From the NCBI GenBank assembly GCA_026692705.1, contig JAPLOE010000126.1, forward strand, positions 1 to 43,072: DNA of 43,072 bases, given 5' to 3'. Under the pieces are notes generated by a model. That model saw only the letters and a program-made list of their open reading frames with translations. It searched no databases and was not told the origin of the DNA. The DNA is from Planctomycetota bacterium. Lineage in GTDB: Bacteria; Planctomycetota; UBA1135; GCA-002686595. Shown one piece after another: positions 1 to 7,163 of the stretch; position 1 is the first letter of the stretch, and each line of letters begins with the position of its first letter. A program made the translations under genes and the position numbers.

Positions 1-266
1 CGCGCGTCGAGCTTGCCCAGCGACGCCATCTGCCCCGTGATCCGGCCCTGCAGGATGCGGTCGACGGTGCGCGTGATCGAGGTGGTGTCGAGCCCCGTGC
101 CCTGCACGAGCCCGCGGATCTGCAGCGGCGACGACGACGACACCTGCAGCGTCTGGCGCGAATAGCCCGGCGTGTTCGCGTTCGAGAGGTTGTGGCCGAT
201 CGTCTCGAGGTGCGCCTGCGCCGAGAGCAGCGACTTCAGACCGATGTTGATGCCCAGCGAGCTCAT
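1..266 (-). CDS. flgK: Flagellar hook-associated protein FlgK (HAP1), N-terminal part only
   Basis: FlgK forms the junction between hook and filament outside the cell. Only the first ~88 codons are present; the gene runs off the left edge. The N-terminus MSSLGINIGLKSLLSAQAHL is followed by IGHNLSNANTPGYSRQ, the D0-domain signature of axial flagellar proteins, in which NxANxxTPGYSRQ favours FlgK over hook or rod proteins. The start is the ATG at 264-266, just 3 nt after the flgN stop codon, so it is the last visible gene of the flgF-to-flgK operon. Family assignment is secure; nothing can be said about the C-terminus. Confidence 0.93.
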   Translation of the reverse strand, partial: MSSLGINIGLKSLLSAQAHLETIGHNLSNANTPGYSRQTLQVSSSSPLQIRGLVQGTGLDTTSITRTVDRILQGRITGQMASLGKLDA

Positions 267-269
267 CGT

Positions 270-746
270 TCAGCCCTCCGCATCGACCAGCGTGCCGCCC
301 TCTTCGAGCGAGCCCTGCCCGTCGGGCACGAGCACCGCCTGCAGCACGTCGGAAGCGATCTTGTGCTGAAAACGCGCGACCATGCCGTTGCGGCGGCTCT
401 TCTTCGCCACCTCGCCCGTGGCGCGCTTGAGGTCGTCGCGCTGCCGCGCGAGCCGCGCGCCTTCGTCGCCGATGCGCTGCACGATGCTGCCGAGCGACAG
501 CGAGCTCGGCGCGACGCCCCAGACCTGCGCGAGTCCTTCGATCAGCGCCGTGCGACGGCCCGTGCGCCGCGCCTGCGCCTCGATCTCGACGTCGAGCGCG
601 CGCGTCGCCTCGAGGATGCGCGCCGGCTCGTGCGAGCGCAGCGCGGCGCCCTGCTGGTCGAGCGCCGCCAGCACGCGGCCCTGCGCGCCGATCTCCTCCT
701 GCACGTAGGCCTCGAGCTGCCGCAGCAGCGTGATCACCTGGTTCAT
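270..746 (-). CDS. flgN: FlgN-type flagellar export chaperone
   Basis: A 158-residue, mostly helical cytoplasmic protein. FlgN proteins are export chaperones for the hook-filament junction proteins FlgK and FlgL. The sequence starts MNQVITLLRQLEAYVQEEIG and has a leucine/alanine-rich helical N-terminal half, a GVAPSSLSLGSIVQRIGDE turn segment typical of the FlgN family near residues 78-95, and a charged C-terminus. Its ATG overlaps the stop of the upstream rod-binding gene (ATGA), and flgK follows 3 nt after its stop, which is the usual chaperone-then-client order. Sequence conservation in this family is low, so position in the operon carries much of the weight. Confidence 0.82.
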   Translation of the reverse strand: MNQVITLLRQLEAYVQEEIGAQGRVLAALDQQGAALRSHEPARILEATRALDVEIEAQARRTGRRTALIEGLAQVWGVAPSSLSLGSIVQRIGDEGARLARQRDDLKRATGEVAKKSRRNGMVARFQHKIASDVLQAVLVPDGQGSLEEGGTLVDAEG

Positions 747-1099
747 TGTTTCGTCTCGTTCCCGGCGGTGACCTGCGCCTCCGCCTGCTTGTCCCGGATC
801 GACAGCCGGATCGACTGCGCGAGGTCGAGCGCGCCGGTGTCGGCGAGCGCCTTCCCCACGTGCTGGTCGAGCCAGCCCTCGTACACGTCCGCTCCCGGGC
901 CGCCTCCGAAGAAGCCGCCCTCGACGCCGCGGCGCAGCTCGCGCACCATCATCGTGGCGAGCACTTCCTCGAACATCTTGGCCGCCTTCTCCGGGTCGCC
1001 GCGGCCGGAAGCGGCCTGCGCGCGCTCGAGCTGCGCGGACTGCGCGGCGACGAGCGACTCCTTCGAGCCGAGCGCGAGATCGGACTGGATCGGATTCAT
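743..1099 (-). CDS. flgJ: Rod-binding protein, FlgJ N-terminal-domain type
   Basis: 118 residues, against about 310 for enterobacterial FlgJ: only the rod-binding domain is present and the C-terminal muramidase domain is missing, as in many non-enterobacterial flagellar systems. Diagnostic segments are AAKMFEEVLATMMVRELRR near residues 39-57 and ADVYEGWLDQHVGKALADTG near 70-89. The start is the ATG at 1097-1099 (MNPIQSDLALG), which overlaps the flgI stop by one base (TGATG); its own stop overlaps the flgN start. It is expected to act in the periplasm as a rod-assembly scaffold or cap. A separate peptidoglycan hydrolase must be supplied from elsewhere; none is visible here. Confidence 0.88.
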   Translation of the reverse strand: MNPIQSDLALGSKESLVAAQSAQLERAQAASGRGDPEKAAKMFEEVLATMMVRELRRGVEGGFFGGGPGADVYEGWLDQHVGKALADTGALDLAQSIRLSIRDKQAEAQVTAGNETKQ

Positions 1100-2367
1100 C
1101 ACATCCTCCGGACCTCGGCCAGCAGGATGCCTGCCTGGTGCATGGCCTCGAGGATCTGGATCAGGTCGCGCGGCGTCGTGCCGAGCACGTTGAGCACCTC
1201 GACGACTTCGTCGAGCGTGACCGCGCCGGGCACCATCACGAGCCCGTTGGCGGCCTCGTCGACGTTGATCTCCGTGCGCGGGTTGGTCTGGGTCTGGCCG
1301 TTCGACATCGGGCCGGGCTGGCTCGTCTCGGGGCTCTCGGCGATCGTCACCGTCAGGCCGCCGAGCGCGATCGCGCCCGAACGCAGGCGCACGCCCTCGC
1401 CGATCACGATCGCGCCCGTGCGCTCGTTGACGACCACGTAGGGCTGCAGGCTCGGCTCGACCTCGAGCCGCAGCACCGCATCGAGGTACGCGACGTGCGC
1501 GGACTTCGGCAGGTCGGCCGGCACGCGCAGCTTGACGGTGCGCCCGTCGGTCGCGGCCTCGGCGGCGTTGGGGAAGATCGTGTTCACCGCGTCGCAGATG
1601 CGGACGAGGTTGGAGTACGAGCTCTGCGCGGCGCGCAGGTCGAGGTAGATCAGGCCGTGCTCGCTGACGAGCTCGCTGGGCAGCGCGCGCTGCACCGTGC
1701 CGCCGCCGATGATCGTGCCGACGGTGACCTGGTTCTTCTGCACCGAGGCCGAGGCGCCGGCCGCCATGAAGCCGCCGACGTTGATCGAGCCGGTGCCGGT
1801 GGCCCACACGACGCCGTTGAAGTCGCGCAGCTCCATGTTGCTCAGCAGGCCACCCTGCAGGCTCTTGGCGTCGCCGAGCGTCGACACGCGCACGTCGATG
1901 CGACGGCCGGGCTGCAAGCCGGGGGGCAGCGTCGCCTCGACCGCGACGAGCGCGCAGTTCTTCGGCGTGAGCTGCTGCGCGTTGATGCGCAAGTCGTTCG
2001 ACAGCAGCAGGTTCTCGATCAGCTGGCGCGTCATGTTGACCGAGTCGCCCGTGCCCGCGAGACCGCTCACGATGCCGATGCCCGTCAGCGTGTTCTCCTC
2101 CTGGCCACGCACGTCGACGATCGTCTCGATCGTCGCGGTGATCGCGCGGCCGGCGCCGCGACCGGGGCGCGGCTCGAAGCGCGGGCCGCGGCCGTAGGTC
2201 GCCGACGACTGCGTGTTCGGCTGCGCGGGAGCCTCGACGGCGCCCGTGAGCAGGCGCGTGTCCTGCGGGACGTTCTGGGGCGGAGCAGGCGGCGTGCTCG
2301 TCACCGGCTGCTGGCCGAAGGCGAGCGCGCACAGCGCGAACAGAGCGGAATGCCGGAGGATTCGCAT
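1099..2367 (-). CDS. flgI: Flagellar P-ring protein FlgI
   Basis: 422 residues from the chosen ATG (MRILRHSALFALCALAFG). This start gives a clean Sec signal peptide, whereas an upstream in-frame start would put 18 extra residues before it. FlgI polymerises around the rod in the peptidoglycan layer. The characteristic segments are all present: LTGIGIVSGLAGTGDS, NCALVAVEATLPPG, DAKSLQGGLL, and a C-terminal VTLDEVVEVLNVLGTTPRDL followed by ILEAMHQAGIL. A proline-rich linker of about 25 residues between signal peptide and ring domain is longer than usual. flgH lies 14 nt upstream and the rod-binding gene overlaps its stop by one base. Confidence 0.96.
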   Translation of the reverse strand: MRILRHSALFALCALAFGQQPVTSTPPAPPQNVPQDTRLLTGAVEAPAQPNTQSSATYGRGPRFEPRPGRGAGRAITATIETIVDVRGQEENTLTGIGIVSGLAGTGDSVNMTRQLIENLLLSNDLRINAQQLTPKNCALVAVEATLPPGLQPGRRIDVRVSTLGDAKSLQGGLLSNMELRDFNGVVWATGTGSINVGGFMAAGASASVQKNQVTVGTIIGGGTVQRALPSELVSEHGLIYLDLRAAQSSYSNLVRICDAVNTIFPNAAEAATDGRTVKLRVPADLPKSAHVAYLDAVLRLEVEPSLQPYVVVNERTGAIVIGEGVRLRSGAIALGGLTVTIAESPETSQPGPMSNGQTQTNPRTEINVDEAANGLVMVPGAVTLDEVVEVLNVLGTTPRDLIQILEAMHQAGILLAEVRRM

Positions 2368-2381
2368 GGTTTCGCTCGCTC

Positions 2382-3011
2382 TCAGAAGGGCCACAGCCAG
2401 GAGAACAGGTCGTGGATCCACGCGCCGATGCCGCGGCGGTTGGTGGAGTTGGTCAGCGGGCCGGAGCCCTTGTAGGAGACCGTCGCGTTGGCGACGAGCT
2501 CGCTGGCGACCGAGTTGTCGGCGGCGATGTCGTAGCGCCGCACGATGCCGGAGAACTCGATCAGCTTGGTCTCGTTGTCGATGCGGATCTCGCGCCGGCC
2601 GCTGACGACGAGGTTGCCATTGGGCAGCACGTCGACCACCATCGCGGCGAGCCGCGCCGTGAACGCGCCCGACTTCTCGTACTTGGCCTGCCCGACGAAG
2701 CCGTCGGTCGAGTCCGCGTCGACCACGGTCGGCAGCTGCCCGAACACGTTGGGCTTGAGGTCGAACAGGTTGACCTTGTAGTTGAGGTTGGTCGCGCGCG
2801 AGAGGTCGGACTGCTCCTGGTTGCGCACGTTCTGCGTCTCGGCGATCAGCACCGTGACGATGTCGCCCTTGTTGACGGCGATCTTGGCCGTGATCGGCGA
2901 GCCGGGGCTGCGGTCGGGGTCGTAGATCGAGCCGGGCCGGGCCTGGGCGGAAGCGAGGCTCGCGAGCGCGAGCGCCGCGAGCGGGACGAGCGGAAGTCGG
3001 TTGGGCTTCAT
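2382..3011 (-). CDS. flgH: Flagellar L-ring protein FlgH, lacking the lipobox cysteine
   Basis: 209 residues. FlgH forms the outer-membrane L-ring. Family features include PGSIYDPDRSPGSPITAKIAV, GDIVTVLIAETQNVRNQEQSD, FVGQAKYEKSGAFTARLAAMVVD (split here over residues ~105-127), LPNGNLVVSGRREIRI and the closing GIGAWIHDLFSWLWPF. Oddly, canonical FlgH is a lipoprotein, but here the signal peptide (MKPNRLPLVPLAALALASLASAQA) ends in a signal-peptidase-I type ASAQA site and the whole protein contains no cysteine, so lipid anchoring is impossible. The ATG at 3009-3011 follows flgA by 11 nt. The presence of flgH together with flgI implies a didermic envelope. Confidence 0.94.
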   Translation of the reverse strand: MKPNRLPLVPLAALALASLASAQARPGSIYDPDRSPGSPITAKIAVNKGDIVTVLIAETQNVRNQEQSDLSRATNLNYKVNLFDLKPNVFGQLPTVVDADSTDGFVGQAKYEKSGAFTARLAAMVVDVLPNGNLVVSGRREIRIDNETKLIEFSGIVRRYDIAADNSVASELVANATVSYKGSGPLTNSTNRRGIGAWIHDLFSWLWPF

Positions 3012-3022
3012 GGGTGCGGTTC

Positions 3023-3952
3023 CTAGCCTCGGTCGGAGAGTTCGATCAACGCGAGGTCGCGCGACACCACCGTCGCGGTCATGGCACGGCCGGACTCGGC
3101 GATCTTCACGCGGATGCGGTCGCCGGGATGCGCGTCGGCCTCGGCGATCGCGGCGACGCGCGCGTGCACGTTGCCGCGGCGCACCTCGAGCAACACCGTG
3201 TCGCCGCGCTTGACGATCACCTCGCGCAGCACGTCGATCTCGCGCAGCACCTGCCCCGTGGCGAGGTCGCGGCGCGCCGTCGCGCCCCAAGCGAGGCCGG
3301 CCGCGAGCGGTGCGCTCTCGCCGTCGCCGCTGGAGAGCACGCGCTTTTTCTCGAGCATGTCGGGCGAGATCGTCTCGCCGAGCGCGACCGGCCGCTTGAG
3401 CACGTTCGCGTCCTCCCACACTGCGAGGCGCCAGTTGGTCCACACGGTGCGGTACAGCGCGCCGTCGACCTGGATGCGCACCGGCACGTTGATCGGGCCC
3501 GGCCGGAGGATCGTGTCGCCGAGCACGCTGCGCACCTCGAGCGGCTGATTGCCGGCCGGCACGTCGAGCTCGACGATCGGAGCGTTGAGCGTGAGCTCGA
3601 ACTCGCGCCCGGGCAGCGCGCGCGCGACCTCGCGCCGCGCCGCCTGCTCGATCGTCGCCGCGCTCACGTGGTCGACGGCCGGCGAGACTCGGCAGGAGCC
3701 CGAGCCCTTCATCGTGGCCGTGACGCCGTAGACGAGGCGCTGCACGTCGGCCTGCAGTCGGCCTGCCGAGAGCGTGCGCGTGTAGCCGGGCGCCGGCGCG
3801 TAGCCGAGCTTGATCGCCCGCACGCGCGCGACCTCGTCGGGATCGGTCCCGTCGACGGTCGCGACCTGCGCGAGCTGGATCTCGGTGCCACGCACGGTGG
3901 CGTCGGGGTTGAGCGTGATCGTGACGCCGCCGAGGAAAAGTGCGAGGAGCAT
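3023..3952 (-). CDS. flgA: Flagellar basal-body P-ring formation protein FlgA
   Basis: 309 residues. FlgA is the periplasmic chaperone for P-ring assembly. The C-terminal SAF-like module is clear: RPVALGETISPDMLEKKRV near residues 187-205, RRDLATGQVLREIDV, and VIVKRGDTVLLEVRRGNV leading to GDRIRVKIAESGRAMTATVV. The N-terminus MLLALFLGGVTITL is a very short hydrophobic stretch with no basic residue before it, so the export signal is atypical. An in-frame TGA lies seven codons upstream, so this is the only usable start nearby. It sits 10 nt after flgG and 11 nt before flgH. Confidence 0.92.
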   Translation of the reverse strand: MLLALFLGGVTITLNPDATVRGTEIQLAQVATVDGTDPDEVARVRAIKLGYAPAPGYTRTLSAGRLQADVQRLVYGVTATMKGSGSCRVSPAVDHVSAATIEQAARREVARALPGREFELTLNAPIVELDVPAGNQPLEVRSVLGDTILRPGPINVPVRIQVDGALYRTVWTNWRLAVWEDANVLKRPVALGETISPDMLEKKRVLSSGDGESAPLAAGLAWGATARRDLATGQVLREIDVLREVIVKRGDTVLLEVRRGNVHARVAAIAEADAHPGDRIRVKIAESGRAMTATVVSRDLALIELSDRG

Positions 3953-3962
3953 GCGTTGGACC

Positions 3963-4751
3963 TCAGCGGATCATCTGGTTGACTTGCTGGAGCATCTCGT
4001 CGGACACCTTGATCGCGCGGCTGTTGATCTCGTAGTTGCGCTGCGCGAGGATCAGCCCGACGAGCTCATCGACCACCTGCACGTTCGAGCGCTCGAGGTA
4101 GCCCTGCTTGATCATGCCTGTGCCGTCCTGGCCGGGCGTCGCCTGCGCGGGCTGGCCGGAACTCGCCGTGTCCGAGTACAGGTTCGAGCCCTGCGCCTTG
4201 AGACCCGCCGCGTTGGGGAAGCGGAACATCGAGATGTTGGTCACGATCTCGGGGAGGCCGGACTCGCTGCGCTGCACGGAGACGGTGCCATCGGCGCCGA
4301 TGATCGTCTTGATCGAGTCGGGCGGAACGTTGACCGGCGGATCGAGCGGATAGCCCTCGGACGTGACGAGGTTGTTCGCGCCGTCCTGGCGGAACGAGCC
4401 GTCACGCGTGTAGCGGAACTCGCCGTTGGGCAGGCGCACGCGGAAGAAGCCCGCGCCGGTGATCGCCATGTCGAAGTCGTTGCCCGTCGGCGCGAGCTCG
4501 CCCTGGCGGAAGGTCTTGACCGAACCCGCGACTTCCGAGCCGCTGCCGACCTGCAGGCCGGTCGGCGCCATCTGCTGCGCCGAAGTCGGCGCGCCCGGAT
4601 CGCGCACGGTCTCGTACAGCATCTCGCGGAACGAGAGCTCGTTCTTCTTGAAGCCGGTCGTGTTCACGTTCGCGATGTTGTTCGCGATCGTGTCGACCTG
4701 CATCTGCTGCACCTTCATGCCGGAAGCGGCGGTCATCAGCGCTCGGATCAT
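3963..4751 (-). CDS. flgG: Flagellar distal rod protein FlgG
   Basis: 262 residues, the usual FlgG length. It starts MIRALMTAASGMKVQQMQVD and continues IANNIANVNTTGFKKNELSF, the classic rod-protein N-terminus. A FlgG-type core follows (LAPTGNDFDMAITGAGFFRV, then GEFRYTRDGSFRQDG), and the C-terminal helix VVDELVGLILAQRNYEINSR ends VSDEMLQQVNQMIR. The ATG at 4749-4751 has a GGAG ribosome-binding site about 11 nt upstream. A longer upstream open frame is only the shadow of flgF. It is the second gene of the sigma-54-driven operon, 29 nt after flgF. Confidence 0.96.
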   Translation of the reverse strand: MIRALMTAASGMKVQQMQVDTIANNIANVNTTGFKKNELSFREMLYETVRDPGAPTSAQQMAPTGLQVGSGSEVAGSVKTFRQGELAPTGNDFDMAITGAGFFRVRLPNGEFRYTRDGSFRQDGANNLVTSEGYPLDPPVNVPPDSIKTIIGADGTVSVQRSESGLPEIVTNISMFRFPNAAGLKAQGSNLYSDTASSGQPAQATPGQDGTGMIKQGYLERSNVQVVDELVGLILAQRNYEINSRAIKVSDEMLQQVNQMIR

Positions 4752-4780
4752 GTCTGTTTCTCCGTGGGGGTCGCCGCGCG

Positions 4781-5482
4781 TCAGCGCGGGTTGGTCAGGC
4801 GCTTGTAGGACTGGTCGATGCTGCTCATCACTCGCGTGCCCATCTCGTAGCGGCGCTGCACGGCGATCATCGCCACGAGCTCGTCGACGGCACTGGTGTT
4901 GGCCTGCTCGACGTGGCCTTGGCGCACTTGCGCTTCGCTTGGGATCGGCAGGGCCGTCTCGGGGGCGGTCCACAGGCCGCCCTGTTTCATCCGCAGGCGC
5001 TCGGGCTTCTCGAAGTCGACGATGCGCAGCTGGCCGACTTCGGCGTCGCCCTGCTTCACGCGCCCGGTGGAGTCGACCGTCGGCGCCTTGCCGTTGGGAT
5101 CGATCGTGCCGCGAGCACCCTCCCACGCGACCGGCAGGCCCTCCTGGGTCTGCAGCACGCCCGTCTCGTTGACGAAGAAGCGGCCGTCGCGCGTGTAGAG
5201 CTCGCCATCGGTGCCCTCGACGGTGAAGAAGCCCTTGCCCGCGAGTGCGAGGTCGAAGGTCTCGCCAGTCGGGCGCAACGTACCCTGGCTGAAGTCGATG
5301 CGGCGCTCGGAAGCGATGCTGCGCTCGAGGCTCTGCCCCAGGCGCGAGTCGAACGACTGCACGCGATCGATCGAGCGCTTGAACCCCGCGGCATTCAAGT
5401 TCGCGAGGTTTGCGGCGATCATCTCCATGCGGCGCTCGGCGGCGCCCATCGCCTGGACAGAGTAGGTCAGCCCGTCGGTCAC
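4781..5482 (-). CDS. flgF: Flagellar basal-body rod protein FlgF, GTG start, possibly leaderless
   Basis: 233 residues from a GTG at 5480-5482 (read MTDGLTYSVQAMGAAERRME). This start is chosen because it supplies the conserved rod-protein N-terminus leading into MIAANLANLNAAGFKRS; the next ATG would remove it. Core features are GTLRPTGETFDLALAGKGFF, DGELYTRDGRFFVNETG and the C-terminal helix VDELVAMIAVQRRYEMGTRV. It is shorter than FlgG and lies immediately before flgG, which suits the proximal rod protein FlgF, although the FlgF/FlgG distinction by sequence alone is soft. The -12 box of the sigma-54 promoter ends 12 nt before the GTG, so the predicted +1 practically coincides with the start codon and no Shine-Dalgarno leader can exist. 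Confidence 0.88.
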   Translation of the reverse strand: MTDGLTYSVQAMGAAERRMEMIAANLANLNAAGFKRSIDRVQSFDSRLGQSLERSIASERRIDFSQGTLRPTGETFDLALAGKGFFTVEGTDGELYTRDGRFFVNETGVLQTQEGLPVAWEGARGTIDPNGKAPTVDSTGRVKQGDAEVGQLRIVDFEKPERLRMKQGGLWTAPETALPIPSEAQVRQGHVEQANTSAVDELVAMIAVQRRYEMGTRVMSSIDQSYKRLTNPR

Positions 5483-5493
5483 GCGGTTCGCGG

Positions 5494-5509
5494 TGCAAGC
5501 TCGGTGCCA
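5494..5509 (-). promoter_or_regulatory. Sigma-54 (RpoN) -24/-12 promoter of the flgF-flgK operon
   Basis: On the minus strand the sequence reads TGGCACCGAGCTTGCA: TGGCAC, five bases, TTGCA, which is a full match to the -24/-12 consensus. The GC of the -12 element is at 5496-5495, placing +1 near 5483, right next to the flgF GTG at 5482. sigma-54 control of rod/hook operons by a FleQ/FlgR-type activator is well known in other phyla; here it is inferred from the motif. Confidence 0.88.
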
Positions 5510-5580
5510 AGCCTGAAAGGGCTGTCCACGGGCCCGCGGGGCGCGTTGCTCCGCATTCCGACCCGAGAGGTTCCTTCCAT

Positions 5581-5597
5581 GCCGGAAGGCCTTTCGG
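5581..5597. promoter_or_regulatory. Candidate activator (enhancer) site upstream of the flgF sigma-54 promoter
   Basis: The plus-strand 15-mer GCCGGAAGGCCTTTC (5581-5595) recurs exactly at 11002-11016, upstream of the fliK sigma-54 promoter. At this copy it extends to CCGGAAGGCCTTTCGG (5582-5597), a 16-bp palindrome with one mismatched pair. It starts 72 bp upstream of the -24 box, a normal distance for a bacterial enhancer-binding protein. Binding is inferred; no activator gene is in the window. Confidence 0.6.
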
Positions 5598-5605
5598 GTC
5601 AAACT

Positions 5606-5618
5606 TTCAGGACCTGAA
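5606..5618. repeat. Short perfect palindrome TTCAGG-A-CCTGAA
   Basis: A 6-1-6 inverted repeat between the end of the antiporter frame and the flgF promoter. The single-base centre cannot form a hairpin loop and there is no T-run, so it is more like a protein-binding site than a terminator. It lies about 10 bp upstream of the candidate activator site and has no counterpart at the fliK promoter. Function unknown. Confidence 0.35.
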
Positions 5619-6035
5619 GTTCCCTTCAGAACGGGCCTACGCACCCGCCCCGTAGCGGGAACGGACCGGCCCCGGCTGGCTCAGGGGCTGCCCGGAGGCC
5701 CGAACTCGCGCCCCAGCTGGCGCTCGCGCCGCAGCGTCCGCACCACCCCCACCCCGAGCCCGACCACGGTCAGCGGCACCACGAACCACAGCATCGCCGA
5801 GCTGAAGGCCGGCAGGGCGTCGTGCGCGGTCGAGGCGAGGCCGAGGTAGGCCGAGTACGCGACGTAGTAGCCGAGCAGCAGCCAGCCTTCCCAGCGCGAG
5901 ATCGTGAAGCCGGTGAACAGGATCGGCAGGCAGGCCAGCGAGACCGCGATCATCACCGGGAAGTCGAAGGCGAGCGCCGCCGGAGCGACCGCGACGCCGT
6001 CCGTCGCGATCAGGGCCGAGGGCCCGAGCACGCCG

Positions 6036-6070
6036 AGCACGTTGAAGATGTTGCTGCCGACGACGTTGCC
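6036..6070. repeat. 35-bp direct repeat, copy 1 (antiporter alpha-2 region)
   Basis: Identical over 35 bp to 6436-6470, exactly 400 bp away. Both encode the NVVGSNIFNVL part of the two antiporter alpha repeats. Sequence diverges directly at 6071, where the reading frame is lost: copy 2 continues into codons for DIALG, whereas copy 1 continues into the end of an upstream helix. Confidence 0.9.
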
Positions 6071-6435
6071 TCACGCCGAAGGACTTGGCGATGGCCGTCG
6101 CGGCGTCGACGAACAGGCTCGAGCCCGCGATGAGCAGCGCGAGGCCCGCGAGGATCTGCACGCCGCACACCCAGCGCTTCACCGGCGTTTTCGGCGCGTG
6201 CCCGTCGAACTCGGCCTTCACCGCCGCGGATTCCCTGCGCGCGCCCTGGACGCAGAACCACGTGAAGGCGACCACTCCGGCCGTGAGCAGCGCGCCCTCG
6301 AGGCGCGAGATGCGCCCGTCCCAGGCGAGCACCATCGCCAGCGCCGCGGTGCCGATCATGATCGGCGTGTCGATCCGCACGAGCTTGGCCGCGACCGCCA
6401 GCGGCGTGATCGCCGCCGACAGGCCGAGGATGAAC

Positions 6436-6470
6436 AGCACGTTGAAGATGTTGCTGCCGACGACGTTGCC
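6436..6470. repeat. 35-bp direct repeat, copy 2 (antiporter alpha-1 region)
   Basis: Partner of 6036-6070, inside the intact first half of the antiporter. Some similarity is expected because CaCA alpha repeats arose by duplication, but 35 identical bases including wobble positions is unusually high. Confidence 0.9.
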
Positions 6471-6752
6471 GAGCGCGATGTCGGCGTTGCCTTCGACTGC
6501 GGACGTCAGGCTCACGACGAACTCGGGCGCGCTCGTCCCGTAGCTCACGACCGTCAGGCCGACGACCAGCGACGAGACGCCCAGCGACGCCGCCAACCGC
6601 GACGCGCCGCGCACGAGCAACTCCGCGCCGCCGGTGAGCACCGCGAGACCGGCGACGAGCAACAGGATCTGGGTCCACATGGGCAGGGCTCCCCGCTCGC
6701 TGGCGGGGTGTTCAGGGCCGAGCGCCCCGGTCCGGGGCGTGAGGGGCCGCCC

Positions 6753-7091
6753 CTACGCGCGTCGGTGCGGAGCCTTCGCGCGAGCCGCACCCCTTTTGTG
6801 GTCGACGGCGTGCTCGACCGCGCGACGCAGCTTGGTCAGTGCGCTGGCGACGACGCGCTTGAGGTCCTTGCCCTTGGCCTCGACGCGCAGGATGCCGAGG
6901 TGCCCGCAGTTGACGATGACCTCACAGTTCTTGTCGAGCCCGCCCTTGGGGCCGTTGACGTCGTCGAGCTTGACTTGTGCCGAGACGACGCGGTCCTCGA
7001 CGTGCGCGAGCGCCGCACGTAGGTCGGCGTTGATCGAGTCGCGGAGGTCCTGTTCGAGCGTGACGTGGGGGGAGCGGAGGAGGACGCGCAT
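6753..7091 (-). CDS. HPF/RaiA-family ribosome-associated protein (short form)
   Basis: 112 residues, the size of short hibernation-promoting factors. The family's most conserved segment, VKLDDVNGPKGGLDKNCEVIV (split near residues 40-60), is followed by VEAKGKDLKRVVASALTKL and a basic C-terminal tail. Such proteins bind the 30S subunit in the mRNA/tRNA channel and silence or dimerise ribosomes in stationary phase. The family's old name is 'sigma-54 modulation protein', but this does not show that it regulates sigma-54. It lies 72 nt downstream of flgE on the same strand, so it may be co-transcribed with fliK-flgD-flgE. The Cys at NCGHLG is not a family feature that I know. Confidence 0.85.
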   Translation of the reverse strand: MRVLLRSPHVTLEQDLRDSINADLRAALAHVEDRVVSAQVKLDDVNGPKGGLDKNCEVIVNCGHLGILRVEAKGKDLKRVVASALTKLRRAVEHAVDHKRGAARAKAPHRRA

Positions 7092-7100
7092 TGCGAGTCT

Positions 7101-7115
7101 CTTTCGTGGCGAAAG
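7101..7115 (-). promoter_or_regulatory. Small hairpin overlapping the leader of the HPF-like gene
   Basis: CTTTCG-tgg-CGAAAG, a 6-bp perfect stem with a 3-nt loop, 10 bp before the HPF-like start codon. On the minus strand its 3' arm runs into GAAAGAGA, the only purine-rich candidate ribosome-binding site, so folding could mask translation initiation. The effect is inferred from position only. Confidence 0.3.
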
Positions 7116-7163
7116 GTGAAGCGGGGTAGTTCTGCCGGATTGTGGCGCGCCGGACGCCCGGAT

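Larger units (their letters stand above)
5681..6680 (-). pseudogene. Calcium/sodium antiporter (CaCA/YrbG type), broken by internal deletion with frameshift
   Basis: Inner-membrane cation exchanger of the YrbG type. The first half is normal: multiple hydrophobic helices and the alpha-1 repeat with VVSYGTSAPEFVVSL and GNVVGSNIFNVLFILG, then further helices to ATAIAKSFGV. At about 6070 the frame breaks. The sequence jumps straight to the second GNVVGSNIFNVLGVLG in a different frame (119 codons, 5681-6040), ending in membrane segments and RRERQLGREFGPPGSP. The ~35 residues expected between the two, including the alpha-2 GTSxPE signature needed for ion binding, are missing. The junction abuts one copy of a 35-bp direct repeat. 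It is either a true pseudogene or an assembly collapse. The start is the ATG at 6678-6680. Confidence 0.85.

Noticed and set aside
5600-5620. Possible sigma-28 -35 element or terminator near GAAAGTTT on the minus strand
   Set aside because: No GCCGATAA-like -10 at the right spacing, and the palindrome has a one-base centre with no T-run.
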